Shown here: positions 8,764 through 16,205 of the stretch, in pieces | Numbering within the stretch: the first letter of the stretch is position 1 | How the letters are laid out: each line of letters begins with the position of its first letter | NCBI RefSeq assembly: GCF_011064615.1 | Contig: NZ_JAALJH010000003.1 | Location: 124,001-188,000, forward strand | Reading direction: 5' to 3' | Source: Aquisphaera insulae | GTDB taxonomy: Bacteria; Planctomycetota; Planctomycetia; Isosphaerales; Isosphaeraceae | Length of the DNA: 64,000 nt | The notes under the pieces: generated by a model | What the model was told of the DNA's origin: nothing | What the model saw: the letters and a program-made list of their open reading frames with translations, nothing else | Databases searched by the model: none | Translations under genes and position numbers: made by a program

Positions 8764-10548
8764 ATGGACCAGGCTAGATCTACCCAGCTTTTCACACGGG
8801 GATTGCTCTTCGAGGCCGTCCAGTCCCTGCGTCTTTTCCCGGACTCCAAGACGTTTCCCGACATGGTCCCGCGTAAGTTCGATCTCACGGAGGAGAACAC
8901 GGAGGAGATCCTGGAGGGATTCGCGAAGATCTGCGAGGAGTCGTTCCTCAATCCGATCGAGAGATTCGCAGCAGGACTCGCGACAACAACTCGCGGAGAA
9001 CACGCCGGCCGACTCGACCGGTTCGGAGGGTCGAGGGGGCTCGGCGAATCCCTCGCCAGTTTCCGCAGCCGCCTGAAGGATTTCGTCGACGACCACTTCC
9101 AGAAACTCCCCACGCGGACGGCGAGGTTCTCGAAGTTCGAGCTTCCAGGCCTGACCCTGGAAGCGTACATCGACGCCGAATGGGATGCCCTGAGGCGAGA
9201 CCCCGCGTCGATGCCTCCGGCGGCCTTCCAGGGGACGCTCATGAAGCTGGATTACCCCTACGTCGTGGCGGGGGGGCGGTTCGACGAGGTCTTCTACTGG
9301 GACGCGTACTTCACCGCCGAGGGGCTAGCCCTGTCCAAGCACGTCGACCTCGTCAAGGACATCGTCCGGAACCAGACACTGATGATCCGACGCCTCGGGT
9401 TCATCCCCAACGGCAGCCGGACGTACTTCGCCACGCGGTCACAGGCCCCGTTCTATCACGCGATGCTCGACCTGCTCGCCCGCCACGGAGAGACCGAGTT
9501 CGTGGAGCAGGCCCGCGTGCCGGACGGGCAGGGGGGCTCGATCGGGCTCGTCGAGATGCTGGAGGACGAGCATAAGTTCTGGATGGATCAGGTGGGCACC
9601 TTTCAGGGCCGCGTCGTCACGCTCGAGAACGGTCTCGTCCTCAACCGCTACTGGGATCACTTCCGGGACGAGTCCGCCCATCCTCGCGTCCAGCCCCGAC
9701 CCGAAGCGTATTACGAGGACATCGCCACGTTCACCCGCTCGGGTCTGAAGACGGATCAAGAGGCTGAAACCCTCTATCGCCACCTCCGCGCCTCGGCCGA
9801 ATCGGGCTGGGACTTTTGCAGCCGATGGTTCCGGCCGATCCCGGATGACCAGGGAGTCATTCGCCGCGAACTTCACACGATCCGCACGACCGAGATCTTG
9901 CCCGTCGACCTCAACGCCCTCCTGTTCGCCATGGAGACGAGCCTCCACCGATGGACCGGAAAGCCGGAGTACAAACAGGTCGCGGAGCGCCGGAAACGGG
10001 CGATCATCGAGACCTTCTGGAACGAGGAACACGGCTGGTTCTTCGACTACTCCCGCGAAGACAGGGCCCAGACCGATGTCTGGAGCCTGGCCGGCGCCTA
10101 TCCGCTGTTCGCAAAGCTCCTGGACCCGGAAGACCCGGCGGACAAGACGAGGCTGGGCCGCATGATCGCGACCCTCCGTGACAGCGACCGGTTCCTGAAG
10201 GAAGGCGGCGTCGTCAGCACCTTGCTGGAGACGGGCGAACAGTGGGACTCGCCCAACGGCTGGGCCCCCCTCCAGTGGGTCGTCATCCGGGGACTCCTGA
10301 ACTACGGCGAACGGGACCTCGCCCGGGAGATCGCCCGGCGGTTCGTCGCCTGCGTGGGGATCACCTACGAGCGGCACGGCCGAATCATGGAGAAGTACAA
10401 CGTCTGCGACCCCGCTGTCATCGCCGGAGGGGGAGAATACGCCGTCCAGGACGGGTTCGGCTGGACGAACGGGGTCGTCAAGGCCCTGATCCACGAGTTC
10501 CGCCGGGAGTGGAACGAAGACCCCATGATGAAGGGCCTCATGGAATAG
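8764..10548 (+). CDS. treA/treF-like: Trehalase, glycoside hydrolase family 37
   Basis: The 594-residue enzyme hydrolyses trehalose to two glucose molecules. Both family signatures are present: GGRFDEVFYWDAYF at about residues 170-183 and EQWDSPNGWAPLQ at about 492-504. By alignment to the E. coli enzyme, the general acid is Asp350 (SGWDF) and the base Glu543 (IMEKYNV). I chose ATG 8764 (MDQARSTQLFTRG) because GGGAG precedes it; an in-frame start at 8698 adds 22 unlike residues. No signal peptide is visible, so a cytosolic TreF-like location is more likely than periplasmic. It is followed on the opposite strand by a Cof-type sugar phosphatase and an MFS transporter, which fits sugar metabolism. 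Confidence 0.92.
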   Translation: MDQARSTQLFTRGLLFEAVQSLRLFPDSKTFPDMVPRKFDLTEENTEEILEGFAKICEESFLNPIERFAAGLATTTRGEHAGRLDRFGGSRGLGESLASFRSRLKDFVDDHFQKLPTRTARFSKFELPGLTLEAYIDAEWDALRRDPASMPPAAFQGTLMKLDYPYVVAGGRFDEVFYWDAYFTAEGLALSKHVDLVKDIVRNQTLMIRRLGFIPNGSRTYFATRSQAPFYHAMLDLLARHGETEFVEQARVPDGQGGSIGLVEMLEDEHKFWMDQVGTFQGRVVTLENGLVLNRYWDHFRDESAHPRVQPRPEAYYEDIATFTRSGLKTDQEAETLYRHLRASAESGWDFCSRWFRPIPDDQGVIRRELHTIRTTEILPVDLNALLFAMETSLHRWTGKPEYKQVAERRKRAIIETFWNEEHGWFFDYSREDRAQTDVWSLAGAYPLFAKLLDPEDPADKTRLGRMIATLRDSDRFLKEGGVVSTLLETGEQWDSPNGWAPLQWVVIRGLLNYGERDLAREIARRFVACVGITYERHGRIMEKYNVCDPAVIAGGGEYAVQDGFGWTNGVVKALIHEFRREWNEDPMMKGLME

Positions 10549-10558
10549 ATCGCAGCGT

Positions 10559-11416
10559 TCAAACACTCCCCGCCATGTCCGACTCCGTGCTCGCCGCCGG
10601 GAACCCGGCGGCGATGTGGTCGACGGCGCGGGCGAGGGCGGATTCGGGGTCGCCGTGGGCGGCGACGACGCGGGCGGCGGCACGGGCGGAGGGGCGGCCG
10701 TGGGGCATCGCGACGCCCAGGCCCGCCCAGGAGAGCATCGAGACGTCGTTGTTGCCGTCGCCGAAGGCGAGCACCGCTTCCCGCGGGATGCCCGCCGACG
10801 TCGCGACGGCCGCGACGCCGTCGGCCTTGTGGGCCTCGGCGGCGGTCAGCTCCAGGCTCCAGTCATCGGTGATCATCGCGTAGACCCGCGGGTCGCGGCG
10901 GGCGGACAGCTCGGCGAAATCCGCCGCGATCCGCGCGGGGACGGCCGACCAGGTCACCTTCTCCGCCGGTTGGTTCGACAAGGTCCGCAGGTCGGCGACC
11001 GTCACGTGGTCGTTCCCGGTCGCCTGCCGGTAGGCGTCCACCCAGTGGGTCTCAGCCTGGACGAAGATGCCGCCTTCCAGCCAGAGCATCACGGTATGGC
11101 CCCGGTCCAGGCCCTCGGCCACGAGCGAGGCGGCGACCTCCGGGGCGAGCCAGGCGCGATGGAGGACCTCGCCGGTCCTCGGGTGCTCGACCCGGGCCCC
11201 GTGGCTGCTCACGACATAATCGTCCAGCCCGAGCTCCTCGCAGTAGGGCAGCATGTTGGCATGCCGGCGGCCCGAGGCCAGGATCACCCGGCAGCCCAGG
11301 TCCTGGAGCCGCTTCACCGCGCGGCGATTGGCGCGGCCGATCCGCTTGTCCGGGCCGACGAGCGTGTCGTCGATGTCGATCGCCGCCAGTGCGTAGGGGA
11401 ATGTGCTTCTCACCAT
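10559..11416 (-). CDS. HAD-IIB (Cof-type) hydrolase, probable sugar phosphatase
   Basis: The 285-residue enzyme carries haloacid dehalogenase motif I, DIDDT near residue 14 (nucleophile and acid aspartates), motif II in ILASGRR, the lysine of motif III, and motif IV FGDGNNDVSM near residue 229; the IIB cap lies between. Cof-type enzymes dephosphorylate small phosphorylated metabolites, often sugar phosphates. The start at ATG 11416 follows GAGGAG with a 7-nt spacer. It lies downstream of the MFS transporter gene on the same strand (78-nt gap), so transporter and phosphatase probably share a transcript. The substrate is unknown. Confidence 0.88.
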   Translation of the reverse strand: MVRSTFPYALAAIDIDDTLVGPDKRIGRANRRAVKRLQDLGCRVILASGRRHANMLPYCEELGLDDYVVSSHGARVEHPRTGEVLHRAWLAPEVAASLVAEGLDRGHTVMLWLEGGIFVQAETHWVDAYRQATGNDHVTVADLRTLSNQPAEKVTWSAVPARIAADFAELSARRDPRVYAMITDDWSLELTAAEAHKADGVAAVATSAGIPREAVLAFGDGNNDVSMLSWAGLGVAMPHGRPSARAAARVVAAHGDPESALARAVDHIAAGFPAASTESDMAGSV

Positions 11417-11494
11417 GGGTCTCTCCTCGGTCCGTTAGAGCCAGATTCGATTCCGCCTGCGGGAGAGGGATCGCCCCCTCGACGGCCGGTCCAC

Positions 11495-12736
11495 TCAGGA
11501 AGTCAGGGCAGGGGCCGGGATGGCCCCGCGATCCTCGCCGCGGCCGAGCGTGGCGCCCGCGGCGATCGCGATCGCCAGGCCGAAGGCCACCACCAGGAGC
11601 AGGGCGACCGGCAGCCCCATCGCCTCGGAGAGCACGCCGATCACGGGCGGGCCGGCGAGGAAGCCGAGGTAGCCGATCGTCGAGACCGACGCGATCGCGC
11701 CGCCGGGGTCGGCCCCGCTCCCGGCCGAGCGGAAGATCACCGGCACGGCATTGGCCAGCCCGACGCCGACCATCGCGAAGCCGATCATCGCCGCCGGCAA
11801 CGTTCGTCCGGCGAGCGCCAGACCCAGGCCGATCGCCACCAGCAGGCCGCCGCCGCGGAGCACCGCCGCGGGCCCAAGCCGCTGGGTCAGCCGATCGCCC
11901 AGGAACCGCGCGAGCGTCATGGCGGTCATGTAGGACGTGAACCCGACCGCGGCCGACGCGGCCGACACCCCCAACGTCCCCGCGAGATAGACCGCCGACC
12001 AGTCCGCCACCGAGCCCTCGCAGAACAGTCCCAGGAACGCCAGCAGCCCCAGCGGCAGGAGCCGGCCCTTCGGCCAGATCGATGCCCCGCGAGGCGACCC
12101 GTCCGGAGCCGCGGCCTCGGCATCGTCGCCCGTCCGCAGGTGAGGAGCCGAGGCGATCGTCAGCGCGAGCAGGACCACGCTCGCCAGTCCCATCGTCAGC
12201 AGCGGCGGAGAACCGAGCCGCAGGGCGACTGCGGCCCCCCCGGCCCCCGCGAGCGAACCGAGGCTCCAGCAGCCGTGGCAGCTCGACAGGATCGGCCTGG
12301 CCGCCTCGCGCTCGACCCCGACCGCCTGGGCGTTGGCGGAGACGTCGATCGTCCCCTTGATGGCCCCATAGAGGAACGCGGCGGCGGTGAACAGCGGGAG
12401 CCCTCCCCCGACCACGACCGCCAGGGCGATCAGCGGGACGATCATCGCATAGAGGAAGGCCGCGACCAGGAGCACTCGCCGACTCCCGTGGCGAGGGATC
12501 AGGCGACCGGCGACGGGCATCGCCACCAGGCTTCCGATCACCATCGCGAAGAGCGGCACACTCAGCCCGCCGTCGCTCAGCCTGAGCGAGTCCTTGAAGG
12601 TCGGCAGGTGCGCCGCCCACGGCCCGAAACCCAGCCCGTCCACCGCGAACATCGCAAGCACGGCCCACCTCGACCGCTCGAGGCTCGACTCTCCCGGTTT
12701 CTCGCGAGCCGTCCGAAGCCATGGGAACGACATCAT
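11495..12736 (-). CDS. MFS transporter (YbjJ/FucP-like)
   Basis: The roughly 413-residue protein has about twelve hydrophobic segments. An N-terminal half contains GFGPWAAHLPTFKDSLRLSDG and the loop RLIPRHGSRRVLL typical of the MFS loop 2-3; a central acidic loop near residue 200 precedes the second half. It resembles the YbjJ/fucose-permease-like branch, but the substrate cannot be read. The start at ATG 12736 (or 12733) is chosen because AAAGG lies just upstream; GTG 12742 is in frame but too close to it. It diverges from the DeoR gene across a 175-bp region with a perfect palindrome, suggesting DeoR control. Confidence 0.85.
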   Translation of the reverse strand: MMSFPWLRTAREKPGESSLERSRWAVLAMFAVDGLGFGPWAAHLPTFKDSLRLSDGGLSVPLFAMVIGSLVAMPVAGRLIPRHGSRRVLLVAAFLYAMIVPLIALAVVVGGGLPLFTAAAFLYGAIKGTIDVSANAQAVGVEREAARPILSSCHGCWSLGSLAGAGGAAVALRLGSPPLLTMGLASVVLLALTIASAPHLRTGDDAEAAAPDGSPRGASIWPKGRLLPLGLLAFLGLFCEGSVADWSAVYLAGTLGVSAASAAVGFTSYMTAMTLARFLGDRLTQRLGPAAVLRGGGLLVAIGLGLALAGRTLPAAMIGFAMVGVGLANAVPVIFRSAGSGADPGGAIASVSTIGYLGFLAGPPVIGVLSEAMGLPVALLLVVAFGLAIAIAAGATLGRGEDRGAIPAPALTS

Positions 12737-12825
12737 GTCCACCTTTCCAAAACCTGCACGATACCGCCTGAACCTTCCCGTTCCAGCGGAATCATAGGAT
12801 ACAGCCCCTTTGAATCAAGAGATTT

Positions 12826-12839
12826 CGTGAAATTTCACG
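12826..12839. promoter_or_regulatory. Perfect 14-bp palindrome, candidate DeoR operator
   Basis: CGTGAAATTTCACG reads identically on both strands and extends imperfectly to TTTCGTGAAATTTCACGCAA. It lies between the divergent MFS and DeoR genes, 87 bp upstream of the DeoR start and 90 bp upstream of the MFS start. DeoR-family sites are commonly AT-cored palindromes or repeats, so this is a plausible shared operator; binding is not shown. Confidence 0.55.
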
Positions 12840-12911
12840 CAATCCACAAGAGGGATGCTGCAATCTCGTGCAGAAACGATTAAGCTCCGGGCATCACCGG
12901 GAGGCCTCTCC

Positions 12912-13667
12912 ATGCTGACCGCCGAACGTAAGCGATGGCTGCTGGACGTGTTGAAGACCGAGGGGAAGCTCCTCGCCTCGGACCTGAGTAAACGGCTAGG
13001 GGTGTCCGAGGACACGGTCCGCCGGGATCTCCGGGAGCTGGACAAGGCGGGACTCTTGCAGCGGGTGCACGGCGGGGCCTTGCCGCGGTCGCCGACGTCG
13101 ATCGAGTACGCCGAACGCGAGAAGGAATCCGCCGAGGCGAAGGGGGAGATCGGGGAGGCGGCGGCCCGCCTCCTGAAGCCCGGGGAGGTGGTGGTGATCG
13201 ACGGCGGGACGACGCCGCTGGCGGTGGCTGAACGATTGCCGGCCGACCTGGCGCTCACCGTGGTCACCCATAGCTTGCCGGCGGTCGAGGTGCTCTCCGC
13301 GCATCCGAGCGCGGAATGCGTCGTCGTGGGCGGGCGGCTCATCAAGCGGTATCGGGCGACGGTGGGGATCGCCGCGGTGGACGCTTACCGGATGATCCGC
13401 CCGGACGCGTGCGTGATGGGGGCCGCCGGCGTCCACCCCGCGGCGGGGGTGACGATCTATGACGGCGAGGAAGCCGAGGTGAAGCGAGCGATGGTCGAGC
13501 ACGCCAGCCGCGTGATCGTCGTCGTGGCGGGGGAGAAGCTGGGGACCGTCGCCCCCTACCTCTTGATCCCCGCAAGCCGGATCACCCACCTGGTCACCGA
13601 TCCGAGCGCGTCGCCGGAGGTGATGCAGTCGCTCCGCGAGCTGGGCGTGGAGATCGTGGTGGCCTGA
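12912..13667 (+). CDS. DeoR/GlpR family transcriptional regulator
   Basis: The 251-residue repressor has a winged helix-turn-helix at about residues 3-58 (LLDVLKTEGKLLASDLSKRL then GVSEDTVRRDLRELDKAGLL, and the RVHGGAL wing typical of the family). A DeoRC sugar-phosphate sensor follows, with VVIDGGTTPLAVAERLP as the phosphosugar-binding loop and a distal YDGEEAEVKRAMV segment. The start is ATG 12912 (MLTAERKRWLL); the frame is open 19 codons further upstream but that stretch is unlike the family. It probably controls the divergent MFS/HAD genes through the intergenic palindrome, with a phosphorylated sugar as inducer. Confidence 0.92.
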   Translation: MLTAERKRWLLDVLKTEGKLLASDLSKRLGVSEDTVRRDLRELDKAGLLQRVHGGALPRSPTSIEYAEREKESAEAKGEIGEAAARLLKPGEVVVIDGGTTPLAVAERLPADLALTVVTHSLPAVEVLSAHPSAECVVVGGRLIKRYRATVGIAAVDAYRMIRPDACVMGAAGVHPAAGVTIYDGEEAEVKRAMVEHASRVIVVVAGEKLGTVAPYLLIPASRITHLVTDPSASPEVMQSLRELGVEIVVA

Positions 13668-13674
13668 GCGGAGT

Positions 13675-13998
13675 TCAGCCGGCGAGGGCCAGGGCCGCCA
13701 GGAAGGCGACCAGCGAGCTGACGATGGCCAGCATCCCGGCGGGCATCACCTTGCGGGTCTGCATGAAGCGCCGGCCGAACACGTAAACGAGTGCGACCGC
13801 CACGAAGAGGCCCAACCCCAGCCCCAGGACCGGGGAGGCGAAGGAGAGAGCCACGCCAAGGGCCGTGAGCGCGGCGCTCGCCAGCCCGGCGATCAGGGAC
13901 GGCTTGCTGCCGGCCTTCACGTAGCCCATGACCCCGCCGACGGCGAGGAGTACGGCATAGATTCCCAGGACGATCTGGATCGCGAGCGGAGTGATCAT
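13675..13998 (-). CDS. TMEM14-family small membrane protein
   Basis: The 107-residue protein starts at ATG 13998 (MITPLAIQIVLGIYAVLLAVGG) and has four closely spaced hydrophobic helices. GGVMGYVKAGSKPSLIAGL is the characteristic loop of the TMEM14/UPF0136 family, and length matches. Function in bacteria is not established. It ends 7 nt from the convergent DeoR stop and appears to be a single-gene unit. Confidence 0.8.
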   Translation of the reverse strand: MITPLAIQIVLGIYAVLLAVGGVMGYVKAGSKPSLIAGLASAALTALGVALSFASPVLGLGLGLFVAVALVYVFGRRFMQTRKVMPAGMLAIVSSLVAFLAALALAG

Positions 13999-14070
13999 GG
14001 TGCGAGACTCTTGATGGGACGGATCTCGCAATCACTCTAGGGGCGGCGCCGGCGGGCGTCAATCGGCGGG

Positions 14071-14165
14071 CGCATAAAGACGCGGAACGGGAATCGAGCG
14101 AGGTCACGGCCCGTCCTGCCTGGTCGGGTCGTCACCCACGATCGTCCCGTTCCGCACTTTACGCG
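14071..14165. repeat. Inverted repeat between two minus-strand genes
   Basis: Arms of about 21 bp (14071-14092 and 14145-14165) share GCGGAACGGGA and CGC-TAAAG blocks in inverted orientation, separated by 52 bp. It lies between the lipoprotein gene (ending at 14251) and the TMEM14 gene. It could be a long terminator-like hairpin or the remnant of a small inverted-repeat element. Nothing else is seen in 13999-14250. Confidence 0.4.
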
Positions 14166-14250
14166 TCGCAGCCCGAGCGGTCGGCCATGCGGCGCGGATC
14201 GCCCCGGATCCCGGATCCTCGGGGCGACGACGCCGCAGGCTCGAAGCCGC

Positions 14251-14772
14251 TTATCCGTTGCCGGGCGGCGGGGGCGGGGGCGTGTTGCCGCCGGCCGGAG
14301 GAGCACCGCCCGGGGCCGGAGCGGCACCGGCCGGAGGGGCGCCGCCGGCGGGGACGGTCGGACCGCCCGGGATGCCCGGCGCGGGAGGCGCAGGGGCCGG
14401 GTTCATCGAGCTCGGGTCGGCACCGAAGGAACCCGCGTTCGTGTCAGTCGGACGACCCTGGAGATTCTGGAGCCGCGGGATGGTCCCCGCGCCCACCGTC
14501 GGGGAACTCGTCTCCGGCGCCGGGGGCTCAATCCCCATGGCCCGCATCCGGGCCCGCTGGGTCGCGGCCTGGGTGTTGGCCCAGGGGAACTCCGGACCGG
14601 CGGGGAAGTACTGGACGTCGTCGTGCATGTACTTGCCCGAAGGCAACGTCATGCCCGCGTATTCCACCTGGCAGCCGACCGAGGGCAAGATTCCGCCCAT
14701 CGCCAGCGCCGACCAGAGCGCCAGCCGGCGGCTGCCGGCGCCTCGCGGCGATTTCCTGCGGGGCAACCCCAT
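14251..14772 (-). CDS. Exported proline/glycine-rich lipoprotein-like protein
   Basis: The 173-residue protein starts at ATG 14772, which has an excellent AAGGAGG 9 nt upstream. A twin-basic, Arg-rich N-terminus is followed by a hydrophobic stretch ending in ILPSVGC, a weak lipobox. The conserved-looking central part (MTLPSGKYMHDDVQYFPAGP, then EFPWANTQAATQRARMRAMG) suggests a defined planctomycete family, then about 80 residues of Pro/Ala/Gly repeats (GGAPPAG, PPPPPP) at the C-terminus. Likely envelope-associated. Function unknown. The 417-bp region upstream (14773-15189), shared with the divergent pseudouridine synthase gene, holds no gene. Confidence 0.72.
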   Translation of the reverse strand: MGLPRRKSPRGAGSRRLALWSALAMGGILPSVGCQVEYAGMTLPSGKYMHDDVQYFPAGPEFPWANTQAATQRARMRAMGIEPPAPETSSPTVGAGTIPRLQNLQGRPTDTNAGSFGADPSSMNPAPAPPAPGIPGGPTVPAGGAPPAGAAPAPGGAPPAGGNTPPPPPPGNG

Positions 14773-15130
14773 CGTTTCCACCCTCCTTGGCATCTCCGAC
14801 GGCCCGCCCACCCATCCTGAGTGGGAGGATCCACCGCCGTGGAAAGTCCTGATCCTGTTCCCGCCCAACCGGATGCGATGGCTAAGTCCGGGAGGCCCGG
14901 CCCGTCCACGCGACGGCCAGCCCCCCCGCCGCATGGTGCGGTCGTCGGGCTTCTTGCTTGGTTACCAGATCGGCCGGATCGCCGGCCTGAGAACAGTCAA
15001 TCCTCGCGTTTCCGCAATTTGGGTCGTGCGGGCTGGCGCGATCTCCCTTCAAGTATCGGCGGCCGATCCGCCAACCTGAATCCGGCCCCGCGGCATCCGG
15101 TCTGAGGAAGCCGCCGATTCACGACTTCGA

Positions 15131-15136
15131 TATAAT
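15131..15136 (+). promoter_or_regulatory. Possible -10 box upstream of pseudouridine synthase gene
   Basis: A perfect TATAAT in otherwise GC-rich DNA, 53 bp upstream of the ATG at 15190. No convincing -35 element sits 16-18 bp before it, so this is only a candidate. Confidence 0.25.
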
Positions 15137-15189
15137 CGCCCTCCGGGCCAGGCACGAGATTCGACATCACGCCCCCAAGCACTCACCCC

Positions 15190-16086
15190 ATGAGAATCGA
15201 CAAGTTCGTCTCCGAGCGATACGGCCTGTCCCGGAGGGCCGCGACGGAGGCTGTCCGGAAGGGACAGGTGGATCTGGAAGGCTCCCGCTGCCTGGATCCC
15301 GGCCGGGAGGTTGGGCCCGACTCGCAGGTCGCCTTCGACGTCAACCGCCCGCGATTCGGCGGCGACGACCGCCACCTCTCCGTCCTCTATGAGGATCCCG
15401 AGCTCCTGATCGTCGACAAGCCGGCCGGGCTTCTCAGCCAGCCGACCCAGGAACGCGAGAAGGACACGCTCCTCGAGCGTGTCGGCCGCTATCTGATGAA
15501 GAAGCGTGGGAAGTCGCGCCCGTTCGTCGGCATCGTCCACCGGCTGGATCGCGACACCACGGGCACGATCCTGGTGGCCACGTCCCCCCAGGTCCTTCGC
15601 CCCCTGCAGGCGATGTTTCGCGCCCACACCGTCCGGCGGACTTACCTGGCGGTGGTCGAGGGGGCGTTCCTCACGCCCTCCGGGACGATCGACCTGCCGC
15701 TCACCGAGGACCGGGGCGACGGCCGCCGGGGCGTTGCCAGGGGCCGCGACCCCTCGCGAGGGATCTCGGCGGTGACCCACTATGAGGTGGTGGAAACTTT
15801 CGGCACGGTCGCCAGCCTGATCTCCTGCCGGCTCGAGACCGGGCGGACGCACCAGGTCCGGATCCACCTCGCCGAGATCGGCCATCCGGTCGTGGCCGAT
15901 CCGGTCTATCGCGATCGGAGCCTGCCGAAATTCCCCGCCCCCTTCGGACGCCAGGCGCTGCACGCGACCTCGCTGGAGCTCGTCCATCCGTCCCTCGGGA
16001 CGGCGATCCGCGCGGAGGCTCCGCTGCCGGCGGACCTGGGCGGACTGCTCGGTACGCTCCGCGAGCGATACGGCAACCCGTCCTGA
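15190..16086 (+). CDS. RluA/RluD family pseudouridine synthase
   Basis: The 298-residue RNA-modifying enzyme isomerises uridine to pseudouridine in rRNA or tRNA. Residues 1-50 form an S4 RNA-binding domain (MRIDKFVSERYGLSRRAATE, then AVRKGQVDLEG). The catalytic domain has the signature GIVHRLDRDTTG with the catalytic Asp120, the LLIVDKPAGLLSQP motif near 75, and RLETGRTHQVRIHLAEIGHP near 215-235. The length fits the RluA family. Which uridine is modified cannot be told. It is convergent with the giant surface-protein gene; two hairpins lie between them. Confidence 0.93.
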   Translation: MRIDKFVSERYGLSRRAATEAVRKGQVDLEGSRCLDPGREVGPDSQVAFDVNRPRFGGDDRHLSVLYEDPELLIVDKPAGLLSQPTQEREKDTLLERVGRYLMKKRGKSRPFVGIVHRLDRDTTGTILVATSPQVLRPLQAMFRAHTVRRTYLAVVEGAFLTPSGTIDLPLTEDRGDGRRGVARGRDPSRGISAVTHYEVVETFGTVASLISCRLETGRTHQVRIHLAEIGHPVVADPVYRDRSLPKFPAPFGRQALHATSLELVHPSLGTAIRAEAPLPADLGGLLGTLRERYGNPS

Positions 16087-16115
16087 TCGCCGATCCGCCC
16101 TCGTTTCGAAGCGAA

Positions 16116-16153
16116 CCGGCCCCGGCCGATCCTTGCGGGTCGTCCGGGGCCGG
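16116..16153. terminator. Hairpin between convergent genes (1)
   Basis: CCGGCCCCGG (16116-16125) and CCGGGGCCGG (16144-16153) form a perfect 10-bp stem with an 18-nt loop, 30 nt after the pseudouridine synthase stop. It can act on both strands. No long T-run follows, as is usual in this GC range. Confidence 0.55.
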
Positions 16154-16160
16154 GAGAGAG

Positions 16161-16189
16161 ATCGGGCGGCCGGGAAGGTTCCGCCCGAT
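16161..16189. terminator. Hairpin between convergent genes (2)
   Basis: ATCGGGCGG (16161-16169) pairs with CCGCCCGAT (16181-16189), a perfect 9-bp stem with 11-nt loop, followed on the plus strand by GGATTTTCG. It lies 17 nt beyond the stop of the minus-strand surface-protein gene. Two stacked hairpins suggest bidirectional termination. Confidence 0.5.
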
Positions 16190-16205
16190 CGGATTTTCGT
16201 GGCGA

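Noticed and set aside
10616..12883. A 755-residue plus-strand frame across the HAD and MFS genes
   Set aside because: Low-complexity composition and complete overlap with two well-supported genes in the opposite direction.
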